Assembly: GCF_014174395.1 (NCBI RefSeq) | Contig: NZ_JABEQD010000005.1 | Span: 62,001 to 126,000 of the forward strand | Direction of reading: 5' to 3' | Source: Gluconacetobacter aggeris | GTDB lineage: Bacteria > Pseudomonadota > Alphaproteobacteria > Acetobacterales > Acetobacteraceae | DNA length: 64,000 bases | Shown: positions 25,441-34,431 of the stretch, piece after piece | How the letters are laid out: each line of letters starts with the position of its first letter | Position numbering within the stretch: the first letter of the stretch is position 1 | Translations under genes and position numbers: made by a program | The notes under the pieces: model-generated | Told to the model about the DNA's origin: nothing | What the model saw: the letters and a program-made list of their open reading frames with translations, nothing else | The model's database searches: none

Positions 25441-27243
25441 ATGGACAAGGGTGGCGAGCGGAGGCAGCCGAGGTGGGGCGTGCCCTATAGCGGATGGTTT
25501 CTGCAGTTGTTCGGGACGGTGAGCGCGCGGATGATCGCGATCATCTTCTGCGCGGCCGGCCCGATGGCGATTATCGCCAGCTTTCAGGCATGGAACAGCT
25601 ATCGTCATACGCTTCAGGCGCCGGCTTTCCGGGCGGACATGGCTATCAGCCGGATCGATCTGGAAGTGCGCCACGATGTCGACCACATTGGCGCCCTGCT
25701 GTCTTCCGTCAGTCGCATGTCGCTGGATGAGAATGGGTTTGTGCGGACCCTGCAGATGGCCCGCTCGCTGACCGGGGAATTCTATCGGCTGGCGCTGCTG
25801 GATGATGAGGGGCGCGTGCTGCTGGCGGTCAATGGCGACACGCCGCTACCTCTGCCCGACCAGGTGCCTTATGAGGACCTGCCGCGCTTCAGCGGGGATG
25901 TGCGGGTGGTGCAACTGGATATCCCCTCGCAAGATACGGTCCGGCATTCCTATATCCGGGTCACGCTTTCCACGCCGATCGCCGATTCATTGGGGACGGT
26001 GCGATCCGGCTTCCTGACCGCCGTCATGCCTGTGGTCTGGAGCCGGCATCATTTGCAGATCGGCGATCCGCGGCTGGATTTCATGCAGAAGAACGGAACG
26101 ATCGATGCGTGGATCATCGGTCGCGACCGCACGCTTTCCCCCCTGTGCGACGATTGCGCATCGCCGGGGCCGCCGCCGCCGGATGCCGTGCGCTGGCTTG
26201 GCAGCATGACGTCCGTACAGCGCGAGACCCGGCAGACCCTGAGTCTCGGGGATGCCGCATTCGCGTATGGCCCGATCGAAGGTGGGGTCGCGGCCCTGAC
26301 GATGACCCGCCGCAACCTGGCCGAAACCCGGGCGCTGGTCATGTTCGTGATCTGGCTGTTCATCATCGTCAGCCTGCTGGGATTCTGCCTGATCATGGTG
26401 ACGCAGAGCGCCAATGCGCTGCTGATCGCGCCCTTGCGCCGGCTGACCGCTTCGGTCGAGCGGTGGCAGGCGGGCGACGGCGTGTTCAATGCGCGTTCCA
26501 ACTGGGTGGTGCCGGTCGAGATCCGCCAACTGGCGCGGGCCTTCACGCAGGCGACCCGCAGCCTGGTCCGCGACGAACGGCGCCTGGCGCGTGCGGCGGT
26601 GCGGCAGGAACTGCTGCTGAAGGAGATGCATCACAGGGTCAAGAACAACCTGCAGATCGTCGCCTCGCTTCTGAACCTGCAGGCCAATCGCATCCGCCAG
26701 ACCGAGGCGCGCGAGGAATTCGCCCAGGCCCGCGACCGGGTGCGGGCGCTGGCGACCCTGCATCGTTACCTGTACGCCGAAGGCGAACTGTTCAGCATGA
26801 ACATGGAGCATTTCGTCACCGAGCTGTGCAGCCAGATCATGCAGGCGGCGGGGCATGCGGGCGGCGGGCGCCTCGACCTTTCGGTCCATGCTGCGACCCT
26901 GGAGCTTGAGCCCGACCAGGCGGTGCCGCTGGCGCTGATCATCACCGAGATTGTCAGCAATGCCATCAAGCATGCCTTTGCCGACGGGCGGCGCGGCACC
27001 ATTTCCGTCAGGTTGGAGCGGGTGGAGCCCAGCCAGGCGCGGCTGGACATTGCCGATGACGGGATCGGACTGGCCGGCGGATACCGGCTGTCGGGCGAGG
27101 AGCGAAGTGGGATCGGCATGCAACTGATCCGCGGTTTCGCGCGGCAATTGGGTGGAAGCCTGAAGATCATCGAGGAGAACGGGACGCGCTATATCCTCCT
27201 GTTCCCTCTGAAAGCGGATGAGGCGGGCGGTCTCGTCCGCTGA
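25441..27243 (+). CDS. membrane sensor histidine kinase (HisKA_2/HWE-like), likely PhyR-cognate
   Basis: A 600-residue kinase whose ATG immediately follows the nepR TAG. A first membrane helix (about residues 33-53, MIAIIFCAAGPMAIIASFQA) is followed by a periplasmic sensor of about 240 residues. A second helix (ALVMFVIWLFIIVSLLGFCL) and a HAMP-like linker come next. The phospho-acceptor box is EMHHRVKNNLQIVASLLNLQ (His near 397), and the ATPase has ITEIVSNAIKHAF and IADDGIGL. This HisKA_2/HWE type is the class of known PhyR kinases (PhyK/PhyT), and location in the same locus supports that partner. The sensed signal is unknown. Confidence 0.9.
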   Translation: MDKGGERRQPRWGVPYSGWFLQLFGTVSARMIAIIFCAAGPMAIIASFQAWNSYRHTLQAPAFRADMAISRIDLEVRHDVDHIGALLSSVSRMSLDENGFVRTLQMARSLTGEFYRLALLDDEGRVLLAVNGDTPLPLPDQVPYEDLPRFSGDVRVVQLDIPSQDTVRHSYIRVTLSTPIADSLGTVRSGFLTAVMPVVWSRHHLQIGDPRLDFMQKNGTIDAWIIGRDRTLSPLCDDCASPGPPPPDAVRWLGSMTSVQRETRQTLSLGDAAFAYGPIEGGVAALTMTRRNLAETRALVMFVIWLFIIVSLLGFCLIMVTQSANALLIAPLRRLTASVERWQAGDGVFNARSNWVVPVEIRQLARAFTQATRSLVRDERRLARAAVRQELLLKEMHHRVKNNLQIVASLLNLQANRIRQTEAREEFAQARDRVRALATLHRYLYAEGELFSMNMEHFVTELCSQIMQAAGHAGGGRLDLSVHAATLELEPDQAVPLALIITEIVSNAIKHAFADGRRGTISVRLERVEPSQARLDIADDGIGLAGGYRLSGEERSGIGMQLIRGFARQLGGSLKIIEENGTRYILLFPLKADEAGGLVR

Positions 27244-27332
27244 ATCCGCATGGCGGGTGGCCGGATGGCGGGGGCGATTCACGATCTGGAATGGGTGTCC
27301 CTGGCCGGACGCTTCGATTATAGGTCGCGGTC

Positions 27333-29087
27333 ATGAGCGGTGACAAAATGGTGATGCGTGCCTGGACACGGGCGCAGTCGCGCCTGGGACGAAGGCAGGC
27401 GATGCCCGTGATGGCCTGCGGCATGCTGGCAGGGCTGGTGGCCGTCGGCCAGGCATGGTGTGTGGCATCCATCCTCGCGCGGGGGCTGGTCGGGCCCGGT
27501 ACGGCCGCATGGCCCGGTGCCGGCCAGTTGCTGGCCGCCCTGGCGGGGCTGGCCCTGCTGCGCGCCCTGCTGCTGGCCCAGGGCGACGTTTCGGCGGCCC
27601 GGGCCGGGCGTGGTGCCCGCGCGCGGCTGCGCGACGAGGTACTGGGGGCCATCCTGCGGGGCGGGCCGGCGCTGTTGCGGCGTCGGCACAGCGCGGAACT
27701 GACGGCGCTGGCCGTCGACCGGATCGAGGCGCTGGACGGGTTCTTCGCGCGCTGGATTCCGGCCTCGGTCCTGTGGATCGCGGTTCCGGGGCTGATCGCG
27801 GCGCTGGCCGCGCTGGTGCAGCCGGGGGCGGGGCTGATCATGATCGTGTGTGGCCTAGCCGTGCCGGTGGGGCAGGCCGTCTTCGGCATCGGCGCCGCCG
27901 TGGCGTCGCGCAACCAGTTTCTGGCCATGACCCGGTTGCAGGCCCGGTTCCTCGATCGGGTGCGCGGCATTGCCACCATCGTCCTGCTGAACCGGGCCGA
28001 TGACGAGGCAAGGCGGCTGGCCGATGCCGCCGACGAACTGCGCCGGCGGACCATGAAGGTGCTGCGGGTGGCGTTTCTGTCCTCGGCATCGATCGATTGC
28101 GCGATGGTGGTGGCGCTGGTGCTGATCGTGGTGCGTGACGGCGGGATGGTGCAGGTTCTGCGCCATGGCGGCGCGTCGGCCGCGCTGGCCGATGCGGTGG
28201 CGCGCAGCCTGTTCGTGCTGCTGCTGGTGCCGGAATTCTTCGCCCCCCTGCGCGCGCTGGCCCTGGCCTATCAGGATCGCGCCCATGCGTCCGGCGCCGC
28301 GTCGGCGATGGGGGACCTGCCGGAGGGGACGGTCTCGGCCGTTACGGCACGGGACGCGGTGCCCGTTCTCTCGGGGAATGGGGTATCGGTGGCTTTCGAG
28401 AACGTCACCTTCGCGTGGGATGCCGCGCGTGGGCCGGTCTTCGAAAAGCTGAGCTTCACCGTCCCGGCGGGGGAGATCCTGACGCTGGTGGGGCCTTCCG
28501 GCGCCGGCAAATCGACGATCATCGAGATGCTGCTGGGCTTTATCGTGCCGGATAGCGGCCGTGTGCTGGTTGGCGGCGTGGACCTGGCTACCATGGCGCC
28601 GGCGGCCCAATCGGGGCTGATATCGTGGATCGGGCAGAAACCGGTGCTGTTTGCCGGCACGCTGCGCGAGAATATTCTGTTCGCCCGGCCCGATGCCGAC
28701 GAGGATGCGTTGCGCGCGGCCCTGCGCGCGGCGGCGGTCGACCGCTTTGCCGCGGATCTGCCCGAGGGGCTGGATACGCCGATCGGCGAAGGCGGATTCG
28801 GCCTGTCGGGTGGGCAGGCGCAGCGGGTGGCGATTGCGCGGGCTTATCTGAAGGATGCGCCGCTGCTGCTGCTGGATGAGCCGACGGCGCATCTGGACCC
28901 GGAGACCGAAAGCGAGATCTTCGCCAGCCTGCGCATTCTGGCACGGGGGCGGACGGTGATCCTGTCCAGCCATGCGGCGGGGGTGCGGGCATTTGCCGGT
29001 CCATGCCTCGACCTGGGAAAAATACGCTGTTCGCAGCCGGGCGCCGGCCTGATGGCGCCTGTCGAGGAGGGGCATGCCCATGTCTGA
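27333..29087 (+). CDS. cydD: thiol reductant ABC exporter subunit CydD
   Basis: A 584-residue half-transporter. The N-terminal membrane domain has about six helices (from ACGMLAGLVAVGQAWCVASI to about residue 310), with the CydD-typical ILLNRADDEARRLADAADEL coupling segment. The ATPase has GPSGAGKSTIIEMLL, signature LSGGQAQRVAIARAYL and Walker B LLLLDEPTAHLD. CydDC exports cysteine and glutathione to the periplasm and is needed for cytochrome bd and c assembly. cydD and cydC overlap by 14 nt. No cydAB oxidase genes are in the window. Confidence 0.92.
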   Translation: MSGDKMVMRAWTRAQSRLGRRQAMPVMACGMLAGLVAVGQAWCVASILARGLVGPGTAAWPGAGQLLAALAGLALLRALLLAQGDVSAARAGRGARARLRDEVLGAILRGGPALLRRRHSAELTALAVDRIEALDGFFARWIPASVLWIAVPGLIAALAALVQPGAGLIMIVCGLAVPVGQAVFGIGAAVASRNQFLAMTRLQARFLDRVRGIATIVLLNRADDEARRLADAADELRRRTMKVLRVAFLSSASIDCAMVVALVLIVVRDGGMVQVLRHGGASAALADAVARSLFVLLLVPEFFAPLRALALAYQDRAHASGAASAMGDLPEGTVSAVTARDAVPVLSGNGVSVAFENVTFAWDAARGPVFEKLSFTVPAGEILTLVGPSGAGKSTIIEMLLGFIVPDSGRVLVGGVDLATMAPAAQSGLISWIGQKPVLFAGTLRENILFARPDADEDALRAALRAAAVDRFAADLPEGLDTPIGEGGFGLSGGQAQRVAIARAYLKDAPLLLLDEPTAHLDPETESEIFASLRILARGRTVILSSHAAGVRAFAGPCLDLGKIRCSQPGAGLMAPVEEGHAHV

Positions 29088-30771
29088 CAGATCCCTGTCC
29101 GGCCGGGCGGCCGAGGATCGTGACGGCCTGGCGCCGGTCCTGCGTATCGTGGGGTTGTGGAAGCGCCGCGCGCCGCGACTGGCGGCGGGTGGCCTGTTGT
29201 CGCTGCTGGCGCTGCTGGCGGGGCTGGTGCTGATGCGTGGGGCCGGCGCGCGCCTGGCCGGGCTTGCCTTTGGCGGCGCGGTGGCGGGGTTGGTACTGCT
29301 GCGTGTATCGGGTGTGGCGCGTGTGGTGCTGCGTTATGTCGAGCGCCTGGTCACGCATGATGCGATGTTCCGGGCGCTGGCCGATATCCGCGTCTGGTTC
29401 TTTCGCCGCCTCGCGGGCGGGGCGGCGGCCGGGCTGGGATTCCGCCGCGCGGGCGACCTGCTGTCGCGCCTGGTGTCGGATGTCGAGGCGCTGGACGGGC
29501 TTTATCTGCGGATTATGGTTCCGCTGGCCGGCGCGTGCCTGGTCCTGCCTTTCCTGGTGCTGGCGATCGGGCCTGTCGATCCGGTGCTGGCGGTGCTCGT
29601 CGGCGGGCTGTTCGTGGTCGGCGCCTTTGTGCTGCCGCTGGCGGCGGCACTGATGGGGCGGCGCGAGGCCGCGATCCTGACGCATCGTCTGGCCGACCTG
29701 CGGATCGGGGTGTTGGATCTGGTCACCGGGCTGCGTGAGATCCGGGCCTTTGGGGCTGAAGGACGCATGTTGTCGCACGCGCGGGCGCGCGATGCCGCGC
29801 TGCTGCAAGGGCAGGCGCGGCAGGCGCGGTTGCTGGCGGTGATGGGCGGGGCATCCTATCTGTGCGGTCAGGCGGCGGTGCTGGCGGTGCTGGCCGCGAT
29901 CCTGGGTGCCGGGCTGGGGCCGATCCCGGCGGTGCGTGGGGTGGGGCTGCTGTTTCTTGTGATCGCGGGTTTCGAGAGTGCCGGTGGCCTGACGCGGGCC
30001 GGGGCGCTGGCCGGGGGGATCAGCCGTGCGGCGGCGCGGGTGGTTGCCGTTGGCGAGAGCGACGGGCCGGCGGTCAGCGTGGGGACGCGGCCGGCCCCGG
30101 CGGATACCGATATCCGCTTCGAGCAGGTCTCGTTCCGCTGGCAGGCGGATCGGGCAGCCGTATTCGACGGGCTGAATCTGGAGATCCGGCAGGGAGCGCG
30201 GGTGGCGATCCTGGGGCCGTCGGGGATCGGCAAATCCTCGCTTGCGGCGCTGCTGCTGAAGGTGGCGTCGCCGTCATCGGGGCGGATCATGCTGGGGGGC
30301 GAGGATCTGGCGACGCTGGAGAGTGGTTCGCTGCGCCAGCGGATGGCGTGGCTGTCTCAGGCCACGCATCTGTTTGCCGATACGATCCGGGCCAATCTGC
30401 TGTTGGGACGGCCCGATGCGACCGAGGCCGATCTGTGGACGGCGCTGGATCGTGCCCAGGTGGGCGATGTGGTCCGCGCGCTGCCCGAGGGGCTGGATGC
30501 CTGGCTGGGCGAGGGCGGCGCGTTGCTCTCGGGTGGCCAGGGGCGGCGGATCGCGCTGGCCCGGACCCTACTCTCCGACGCGCCGATCCTGATCCTGGAC
30601 GAGCCGGCGACCGGGCTGGATGCCGAGACCGAGCGCGAATTCCTGACCACGCTCTATGACGTGACGGCCGGCCGCACGGTGATCCTGATCGCGCATCGGC
30701 TGGTCGGAGTGGAAAAACTGGACCGCGTCTGGCGCCTGTCGGACGGAAAGGCCGTCGCCGCCGCTGTTTAA
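29074..30771 (+). CDS. cydC: thiol reductant ABC exporter subunit CydC
   Basis: A 565-residue half-transporter, the partner of CydD. The membrane domain contains the CydC-typical RVVLRYVERLVTHDAMFRAL and RRAGDLLSRLVSDVEALDGL. The ATPase shows GPSGIGKSSLAALLL, LSGGQGRRIALARTLL and ILILDEPATGLD. Two in-frame ATGs (29074 and 29080) follow the same GGAGG site. The operon ends here; the structured repeat copy 2 begins 38 nt downstream. Confidence 0.92.
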   Translation: MPMSDRSLSGRAAEDRDGLAPVLRIVGLWKRRAPRLAAGGLLSLLALLAGLVLMRGAGARLAGLAFGGAVAGLVLLRVSGVARVVLRYVERLVTHDAMFRALADIRVWFFRRLAGGAAAGLGFRRAGDLLSRLVSDVEALDGLYLRIMVPLAGACLVLPFLVLAIGPVDPVLAVLVGGLFVVGAFVLPLAAALMGRREAAILTHRLADLRIGVLDLVTGLREIRAFGAEGRMLSHARARDAALLQGQARQARLLAVMGGASYLCGQAAVLAVLAAILGAGLGPIPAVRGVGLLFLVIAGFESAGGLTRAGALAGGISRAAARVVAVGESDGPAVSVGTRPAPADTDIRFEQVSFRWQADRAAVFDGLNLEIRQGARVAILGPSGIGKSSLAALLLKVASPSSGRIMLGGEDLATLESGSLRQRMAWLSQATHLFADTIRANLLLGRPDATEADLWTALDRAQVGDVVRALPEGLDAWLGEGGALLSGGQGRRIALARTLLSDAPILILDEPATGLDAETEREFLTTLYDVTAGRTVILIAHRLVGVEKLDRVWRLSDGKAVAAAV

Positions 30772-31088
30772 AGCCGGCGGCTCGCAAATGTCTTCCAAGG
30801 GGCACGCGGGTTTCTGCCCGGAAACGGGGTTCTGGTGAGCGAGAGTGCCGCGCAGCGGCACGGCCGTCGTGTGTTTCCGAGCACCGGAGCGGAGCGGCCT
30901 TGATGGCCGTGAGCATCGAAGCACAGGAAACGCGCGTCGGATCGCCACCAGAACCCCGTTTCCGGGCAGAAACTGTTGACGTGGGGGTGGGGAGGGGGCA
31001 CCAAGGTCCCCTGTCCATATGTCGCTGACTTTCCCGCATTGTTAGCGGCGGATTCATCCGTAAGCCGTTCAAGCAAGGGGATCTGCCG
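30772..31088. other. 317-bp intergenic region after cydC
   Basis: No credible gene. Half of it is copy 2 of the structured repeat (30810-30973). The remaining 115 nt contain the leader of the OmpA-like lipoprotein gene (AAGGGGATC before its ATG). Confidence 0.75.
30810..30973. repeat. structured palindromic repeat, copy 2
   Basis: A 164-nt element with a perfect 28-bp terminal inverted repeat (30810-30837 with 30946-30973). Its sequence differs from the stem of copy 1. Internal hairpin TGCCGC-GCA-GCGGCA replaces GCGGCCC-ACA-GGGCCGC of copy 1 at the same place. The second stem GTTTCC/GGAAAC replaces GTTCCC/GGGAAC. The core of about 37 nt is identical to copy 1. Compensatory changes at all three stems point to selection for, or copying through, secondary structure. 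Confidence 0.88.
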
Positions 31089-31463
31089 ATGCGTCGCCTC
31101 TCTCTGGTCCTGGGGTTGTGCCTGCTGGCGGGGTGCGCCGATGGTCCGTCGCGGAAATATGTCGTGTTCTTCACGCGTGATTCCACGGCGCTGGAAGAAC
31201 CGGCCCTGTGGGTGGTGCAGCATGCGGCGGAGCAGGCCGGGAAGTATCCGCTCTCGGTCGTGACGGTCGAGGGATATGCCTCGGCGCATGGCGACCTGTC
31301 GGCCGACGCGCTGCTGGCCATCGATCGGGTGAAGAAGGTCTCGGGGCAATTGGTGGCTGACGGGGTGCGGGCCGACCGTATCCGGCAGCGGCCGCGTGCG
31401 CCCGCGAACGAGGACGGCGCTGTTGGATCGCGCCGGGTCGAGATTGAGATTGCAGCACCCTGA
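31089..31463 (+). CDS. OmpA-family lipoprotein
   Basis: A 124-residue protein. Signal peptide MRRLSLVLGLCLLAGCADGP has lipobox LAGC. The mature part is a short OmpA-like domain: YVVFFTRDSTALEEPALWVV, then VEGYASAHGDLSADALLAID and the C-terminal GSRRVEIEIAAP. The usual peptidoglycan-binding NxxL/R pattern is only partly kept, so peptidoglycan binding is probable rather than certain. It precedes recQ by 19 nt on the same strand. Confidence 0.8.
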   Translation: MRRLSLVLGLCLLAGCADGPSRKYVVFFTRDSTALEEPALWVVQHAAEQAGKYPLSVVTVEGYASAHGDLSADALLAIDRVKKVSGQLVADGVRADRIRQRPRAPANEDGAVGSRRVEIEIAAP

Positions 31464-31482
31464 CGCCCCGGTTGCGGACCGT

Positions 31483-33336
31483 ATGATGGGATCGCCCCTT
31501 GCCGGCATGACGGGTATCGAAGCGGAGGATACGCCCAGGGCGATCCTGTCGCGCGTGTTCGGGTTCCCGGATTTCCGCGGCCTGCAGGAGCAGGCGGTGG
31601 ATGCGGTGATGGCCGGGCGCGATTGCCTGGTGCTGATGCCGACCGGCGGCGGCAAGAGTATCTGCTACCAGGTGCCGGCCCTGGCGCGTCCGGGCACCGG
31701 GCTGGTGATTTCGCCGCTGATCGCGCTGATGGACGATCAGGTGGCGGCGCTGCGGCAGGTGGGCGTGAATGCCGGGGCGCTGCATTCGGAACTGGAGCCC
31801 GATGACGCGGCGCGGGTGCGGTCGGACCTGGCCGCCGGCCGGCTGGATATCCTGTATGTCTCGCCCGAGCGGCTGCTGTCGCCCGGTACGCTGGATCGGC
31901 TGTCGCGGCTGGCGATCTCGGTGATCGCGATCGACGAGGCGCATTGCATTTCGGCCTGGGGGCATGAATTCCGGCCCGAATATCGGGCGCTGGCCAGCTT
32001 GCCCGAGCATTTTCCCGGTGTGCCGCGCATTGCGCTGACGGCCACGGCCGATCCGCGCACCCAGACCGACATCCTTGGCGCGCTGGCCATGCCAGAGACG
32101 CAGGTCCTGCGTGCCAGCTTCCATCGGCCGAACCTCGATATCGCCGTGCGGGCGAAGACGTCGGAGCTGCGGCAGGTGCTCGAAGTGCTGGGGCGGCATG
32201 CGGGCGAGGCCGCGATCGTCTATTGCGGCAGCCGCAACAAGACCGAGCGGGTGGCGAAGTCGCTGGCCGAGCGCGACTGGCCGGCGCTGCCGTTCCATGC
32301 CGGATTGTCGCCGATCGAGAAGCGTGCGGCCCTGGCCCGTTTCCGCTCCGGCGAGCCGGTGGTGATCGTCGCGACCGTGGCGTTCGGGATGGGGATCGAC
32401 CGCCCCGATGTGCGGACGGTGGTGCATCTGGACATGCCCTCGTCGCCCGAAGCCTATTATCAGCAGATCGGCCGCGCCGGCCGCGATGGCGAGAAATCGG
32501 AGACCGTCCTGCTGTATGGCGGTGACGATATCGCGCGGGCGCGGCACTGGCTGGAGCAATCGGCAGCACCCGAGGCGCAGAAGCGGATCATGAGCGCCCG
32601 GCTGGAGGCGATGATCACCCTGACCGAAACCACGGGGTGTCGCACGCAGGCGCTGCTGGGTTGTTTCGGCGAGACGCTGGCCACGCCGTGCGGGCATTGC
32701 GACAATTGCCGCAATCCGGTCGCCTCGTTCGACGGCACCGTCGAGGCGCAGAAGGTGCTGTCGACGATCTATCGCATCGGCCAGAAATTCGGTGCGGTGC
32801 ATGTGGCGGCGGTGCTGCGCGGCAAGGTGAACGAGATGGCGGCGCGCTACAGCCATGACCGGCTGAGCGTGTTCGGGATCGGCAAGGACAGGCCGGAGCA
32901 GTTCTGGCGCGGGGTGATCCGGCAATTGATCGCGCGCGGGGCCATCCGGGTGACCGGCGATTACAATGCGCTGGCGCTGAACGAGCCGCTGGCCCGTCCG
33001 ATCCTGCGGGGCGAGGAAAAGGTGCTGCTGCGCGACGATCCGGTCGAGGAACTGAAGACGGCGCGCGGTGCGAAACCCGCCGGCACCGCCCGGCCGGCCA
33101 TTGTCCTGCCGCCGGAGGCCGAGGGCCCGTTTGCCGCGTTGCGTGCCTGGCGGCTGGGGGAGGCGCGGGAACAGGAAATTCCGCCCTACGTCATCTTCCA
33201 TGACGCGGTGTTGCATGACATCGCGATCGAACGTCCGGCGACGCTGGACGAGCTGGGGCGGATCAAGGGTGTGGGGGCCTCGAAGCTGGACCGCTACGGC
33301 GAGGCCGTGCTGCAGGTCCTGGCCGAGGCGGGCTGA
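31483..33336 (+). CDS. recQ: ATP-dependent DNA helicase RecQ
   Basis: About 617 residues. Motif I is LMPTGGGKSICYQVPAL, motif II DEAHCISAWGHEFRPEYR with the RecQ aromatic loop, and motif VI QQIGRAGRDG. The zinc-binding Cys set is CRTQALLGCF ... CGHCDNC. The winged helix follows, and an HRDC domain closes the protein (PATLDELGRIKGVGASKLDR). RecQ unwinds recombination intermediates and stalled forks. ATGs at 31483, 31486 and 31507 are all possible starts, and no ribosome site decides between them. glpR starts 4 nt after the stop. Confidence 0.94.
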   Translation: MMGSPLAGMTGIEAEDTPRAILSRVFGFPDFRGLQEQAVDAVMAGRDCLVLMPTGGGKSICYQVPALARPGTGLVISPLIALMDDQVAALRQVGVNAGALHSELEPDDAARVRSDLAAGRLDILYVSPERLLSPGTLDRLSRLAISVIAIDEAHCISAWGHEFRPEYRALASLPEHFPGVPRIALTATADPRTQTDILGALAMPETQVLRASFHRPNLDIAVRAKTSELRQVLEVLGRHAGEAAIVYCGSRNKTERVAKSLAERDWPALPFHAGLSPIEKRAALARFRSGEPVVIVATVAFGMGIDRPDVRTVVHLDMPSSPEAYYQQIGRAGRDGEKSETVLLYGGDDIARARHWLEQSAAPEAQKRIMSARLEAMITLTETTGCRTQALLGCFGETLATPCGHCDNCRNPVASFDGTVEAQKVLSTIYRIGQKFGAVHVAAVLRGKVNEMAARYSHDRLSVFGIGKDRPEQFWRGVIRQLIARGAIRVTGDYNALALNEPLARPILRGEEKVLLRDDPVEELKTARGAKPAGTARPAIVLPPEAEGPFAALRAWRLGEAREQEIPPYVIFHDAVLHDIAIERPATLDELGRIKGVGASKLDRYGEAVLQVLAEAG

Positions 33337-33340
33337 CTCC

Positions 33341-34120
33341 ATGGCCGGGGTGCCGACCGAGGAACGCTATCGCGAGATCCTGTCGCTGGTGCGCGCGCGT
33401 GGCTATGTGGCGAACGAGGAACTGGCGCAGCGCCTGCGCGTGGCGGTGCAGACGATCCGTCGCGACGTGAACCATCTGGCCGGCATCGGGCAGTTGGCCC
33501 GGCATCATGGCGGGGCGGGGCTGGTCTCTTCCATCGAGAACATTGCCTATGCCGAGCGGCAGATCCTCAACCGGCGGGAGAAGGAGGCGATCGGCCAGAT
33601 CGCGGCCCGGGAAATTCCGGATCATTCGTCGCTGTTCATCAATATCGGCACGACGACCGAAGCCTTCGCCCGTAACCTGCGGCATCATCAGGGGCTGCGG
33701 GTCATTACCAACAACCTGCATGTGGCCTCGACCCTGGCGCCGGAATCCAGCTTTCGCGTCGTGGTGGCGGGGGGGACGGTGCGTTCGCATGACGGGGGTA
33801 TCACGGGCCCGACCGCGACCGCGATGATCGACCAGTATCGGGCCGATTTCGGGGTGATCGGGATCAGCGGTATCGAGGAAGACGGTACGCTGCTGGATTT
33901 CGACCTCGATGAGATCGATCTGGCGCGGGCCATCATGCGCAATGCGCGCACCGTGTTCCTGCTGGCCGATCATACCAAGTTCGGGCGGCGGCCGATGGGG
34001 CGGGTGGGGCATCTGTCCGAGGTGCAGGCGCTGTTCACCGATCGGCCGCCGCCGCCATCGGTACGTGCGGTGCTGGAGCAGCATCAGGTCGCCCTGCATA
34101 TCGCGGGTGTCGGCGCGTAA
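33341..34120 (+). CDS. glpR: DeoR-family repressor GlpR
   Basis: A 259-residue regulator. The N-terminal winged helix-turn-helix (ERYREILSLVRARGYVANEE, LRVAVQTIRRDVNHLAGIGQ) is of DeoR type. The sensor domain has FINIGTTTEAFARNL and GITGPTATAMIDQYRADFGV. Its place directly upstream of glpD-glpF-glpK, and the E. coli-like GlpR operators at 34130 and 34395, identify it as the glycerol-3-phosphate-responsive repressor. It is translated 4 nt after recQ, so its expression may be coupled to that gene. Confidence 0.93.
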   Translation: MAGVPTEERYREILSLVRARGYVANEELAQRLRVAVQTIRRDVNHLAGIGQLARHHGGAGLVSSIENIAYAERQILNRREKEAIGQIAAREIPDHSSLFINIGTTTEAFARNLRHHQGLRVITNNLHVASTLAPESSFRVVVAGGTVRSHDGGITGPTATAMIDQYRADFGVIGISGIEEDGTLLDFDLDEIDLARAIMRNARTVFLLADHTKFGRRPMGRVGHLSEVQALFTDRPPPPSVRAVLEQHQVALHIAGVGA

Positions 34121-34129
34121 ATGTCCGCT

Positions 34130-34147
34130 ATGTTCTAAAACGAACAT
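34130..34147. promoter_or_regulatory. GlpR operator-like palindrome downstream of glpR
   Basis: ATGTTCTAAAACGAACAT is an imperfect dyad close to the E. coli GlpR consensus (ATGTTCG-N4-CGAACAT). It starts 10 nt after the glpR stop and 265 nt upstream of the second site, a distance that would allow repression looping. Confidence 0.6.
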
Positions 34148-34379
34148 GGCGGCCGGGTCTTATTATCGACGCGCCTTGAGAATGACGCATAAGGCGGGCC
34201 ATTCCGGCTGAAGAAGCCTCGGCCAATTCCGGCTGCGACCCGGCAGAGCCTGAAGCTCCGCGCTCCAATCATTTGGTACCGAATGGGTTTCCAAAGGCGA
34301 CCGCTCTTTGGTGGGTCAAGGGCAACGCGCCTGCCGGGCATCAAGAGTTCGTAACCGCGCTTCGATGCTTCGTTTTGCG

Positions 34380-34409
34380 TTGATTCTTCCTTTTATGTTC
34401 GTTTACGAA
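34380..34409 (+). promoter_or_regulatory. predicted glpD promoter
   Basis: TTGATT (34380-34385) and TACGAA (34404-34409) are 18 nt apart, in an AT-richer patch 23-52 nt before the glpD start. The -10 hexamer lies inside the GlpR operator, which would let GlpR block RNA polymerase. This is a sequence-based prediction. Confidence 0.45.
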
Positions 34410-34412
34410 CAT
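34395..34412. promoter_or_regulatory. GlpR operator of glpD
   Basis: ATGTTCGTTTACGAACAT is a perfect 7-bp dyad with a 4-nt spacer, almost identical to the known GlpR consensus. It sits 20 nt upstream of the glpD start codon and overlaps the predicted promoter. Confidence 0.8.
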
Positions 34413-34431
34413 CGTTCAGGAGGAACGAGTC

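Noticed and set aside
31171-33342. 723-residue frame antisense to recQ
   Set aside because: Composition is that of a shadow frame (Arg/His/Gln-rich), with no motif and no ribosome site.
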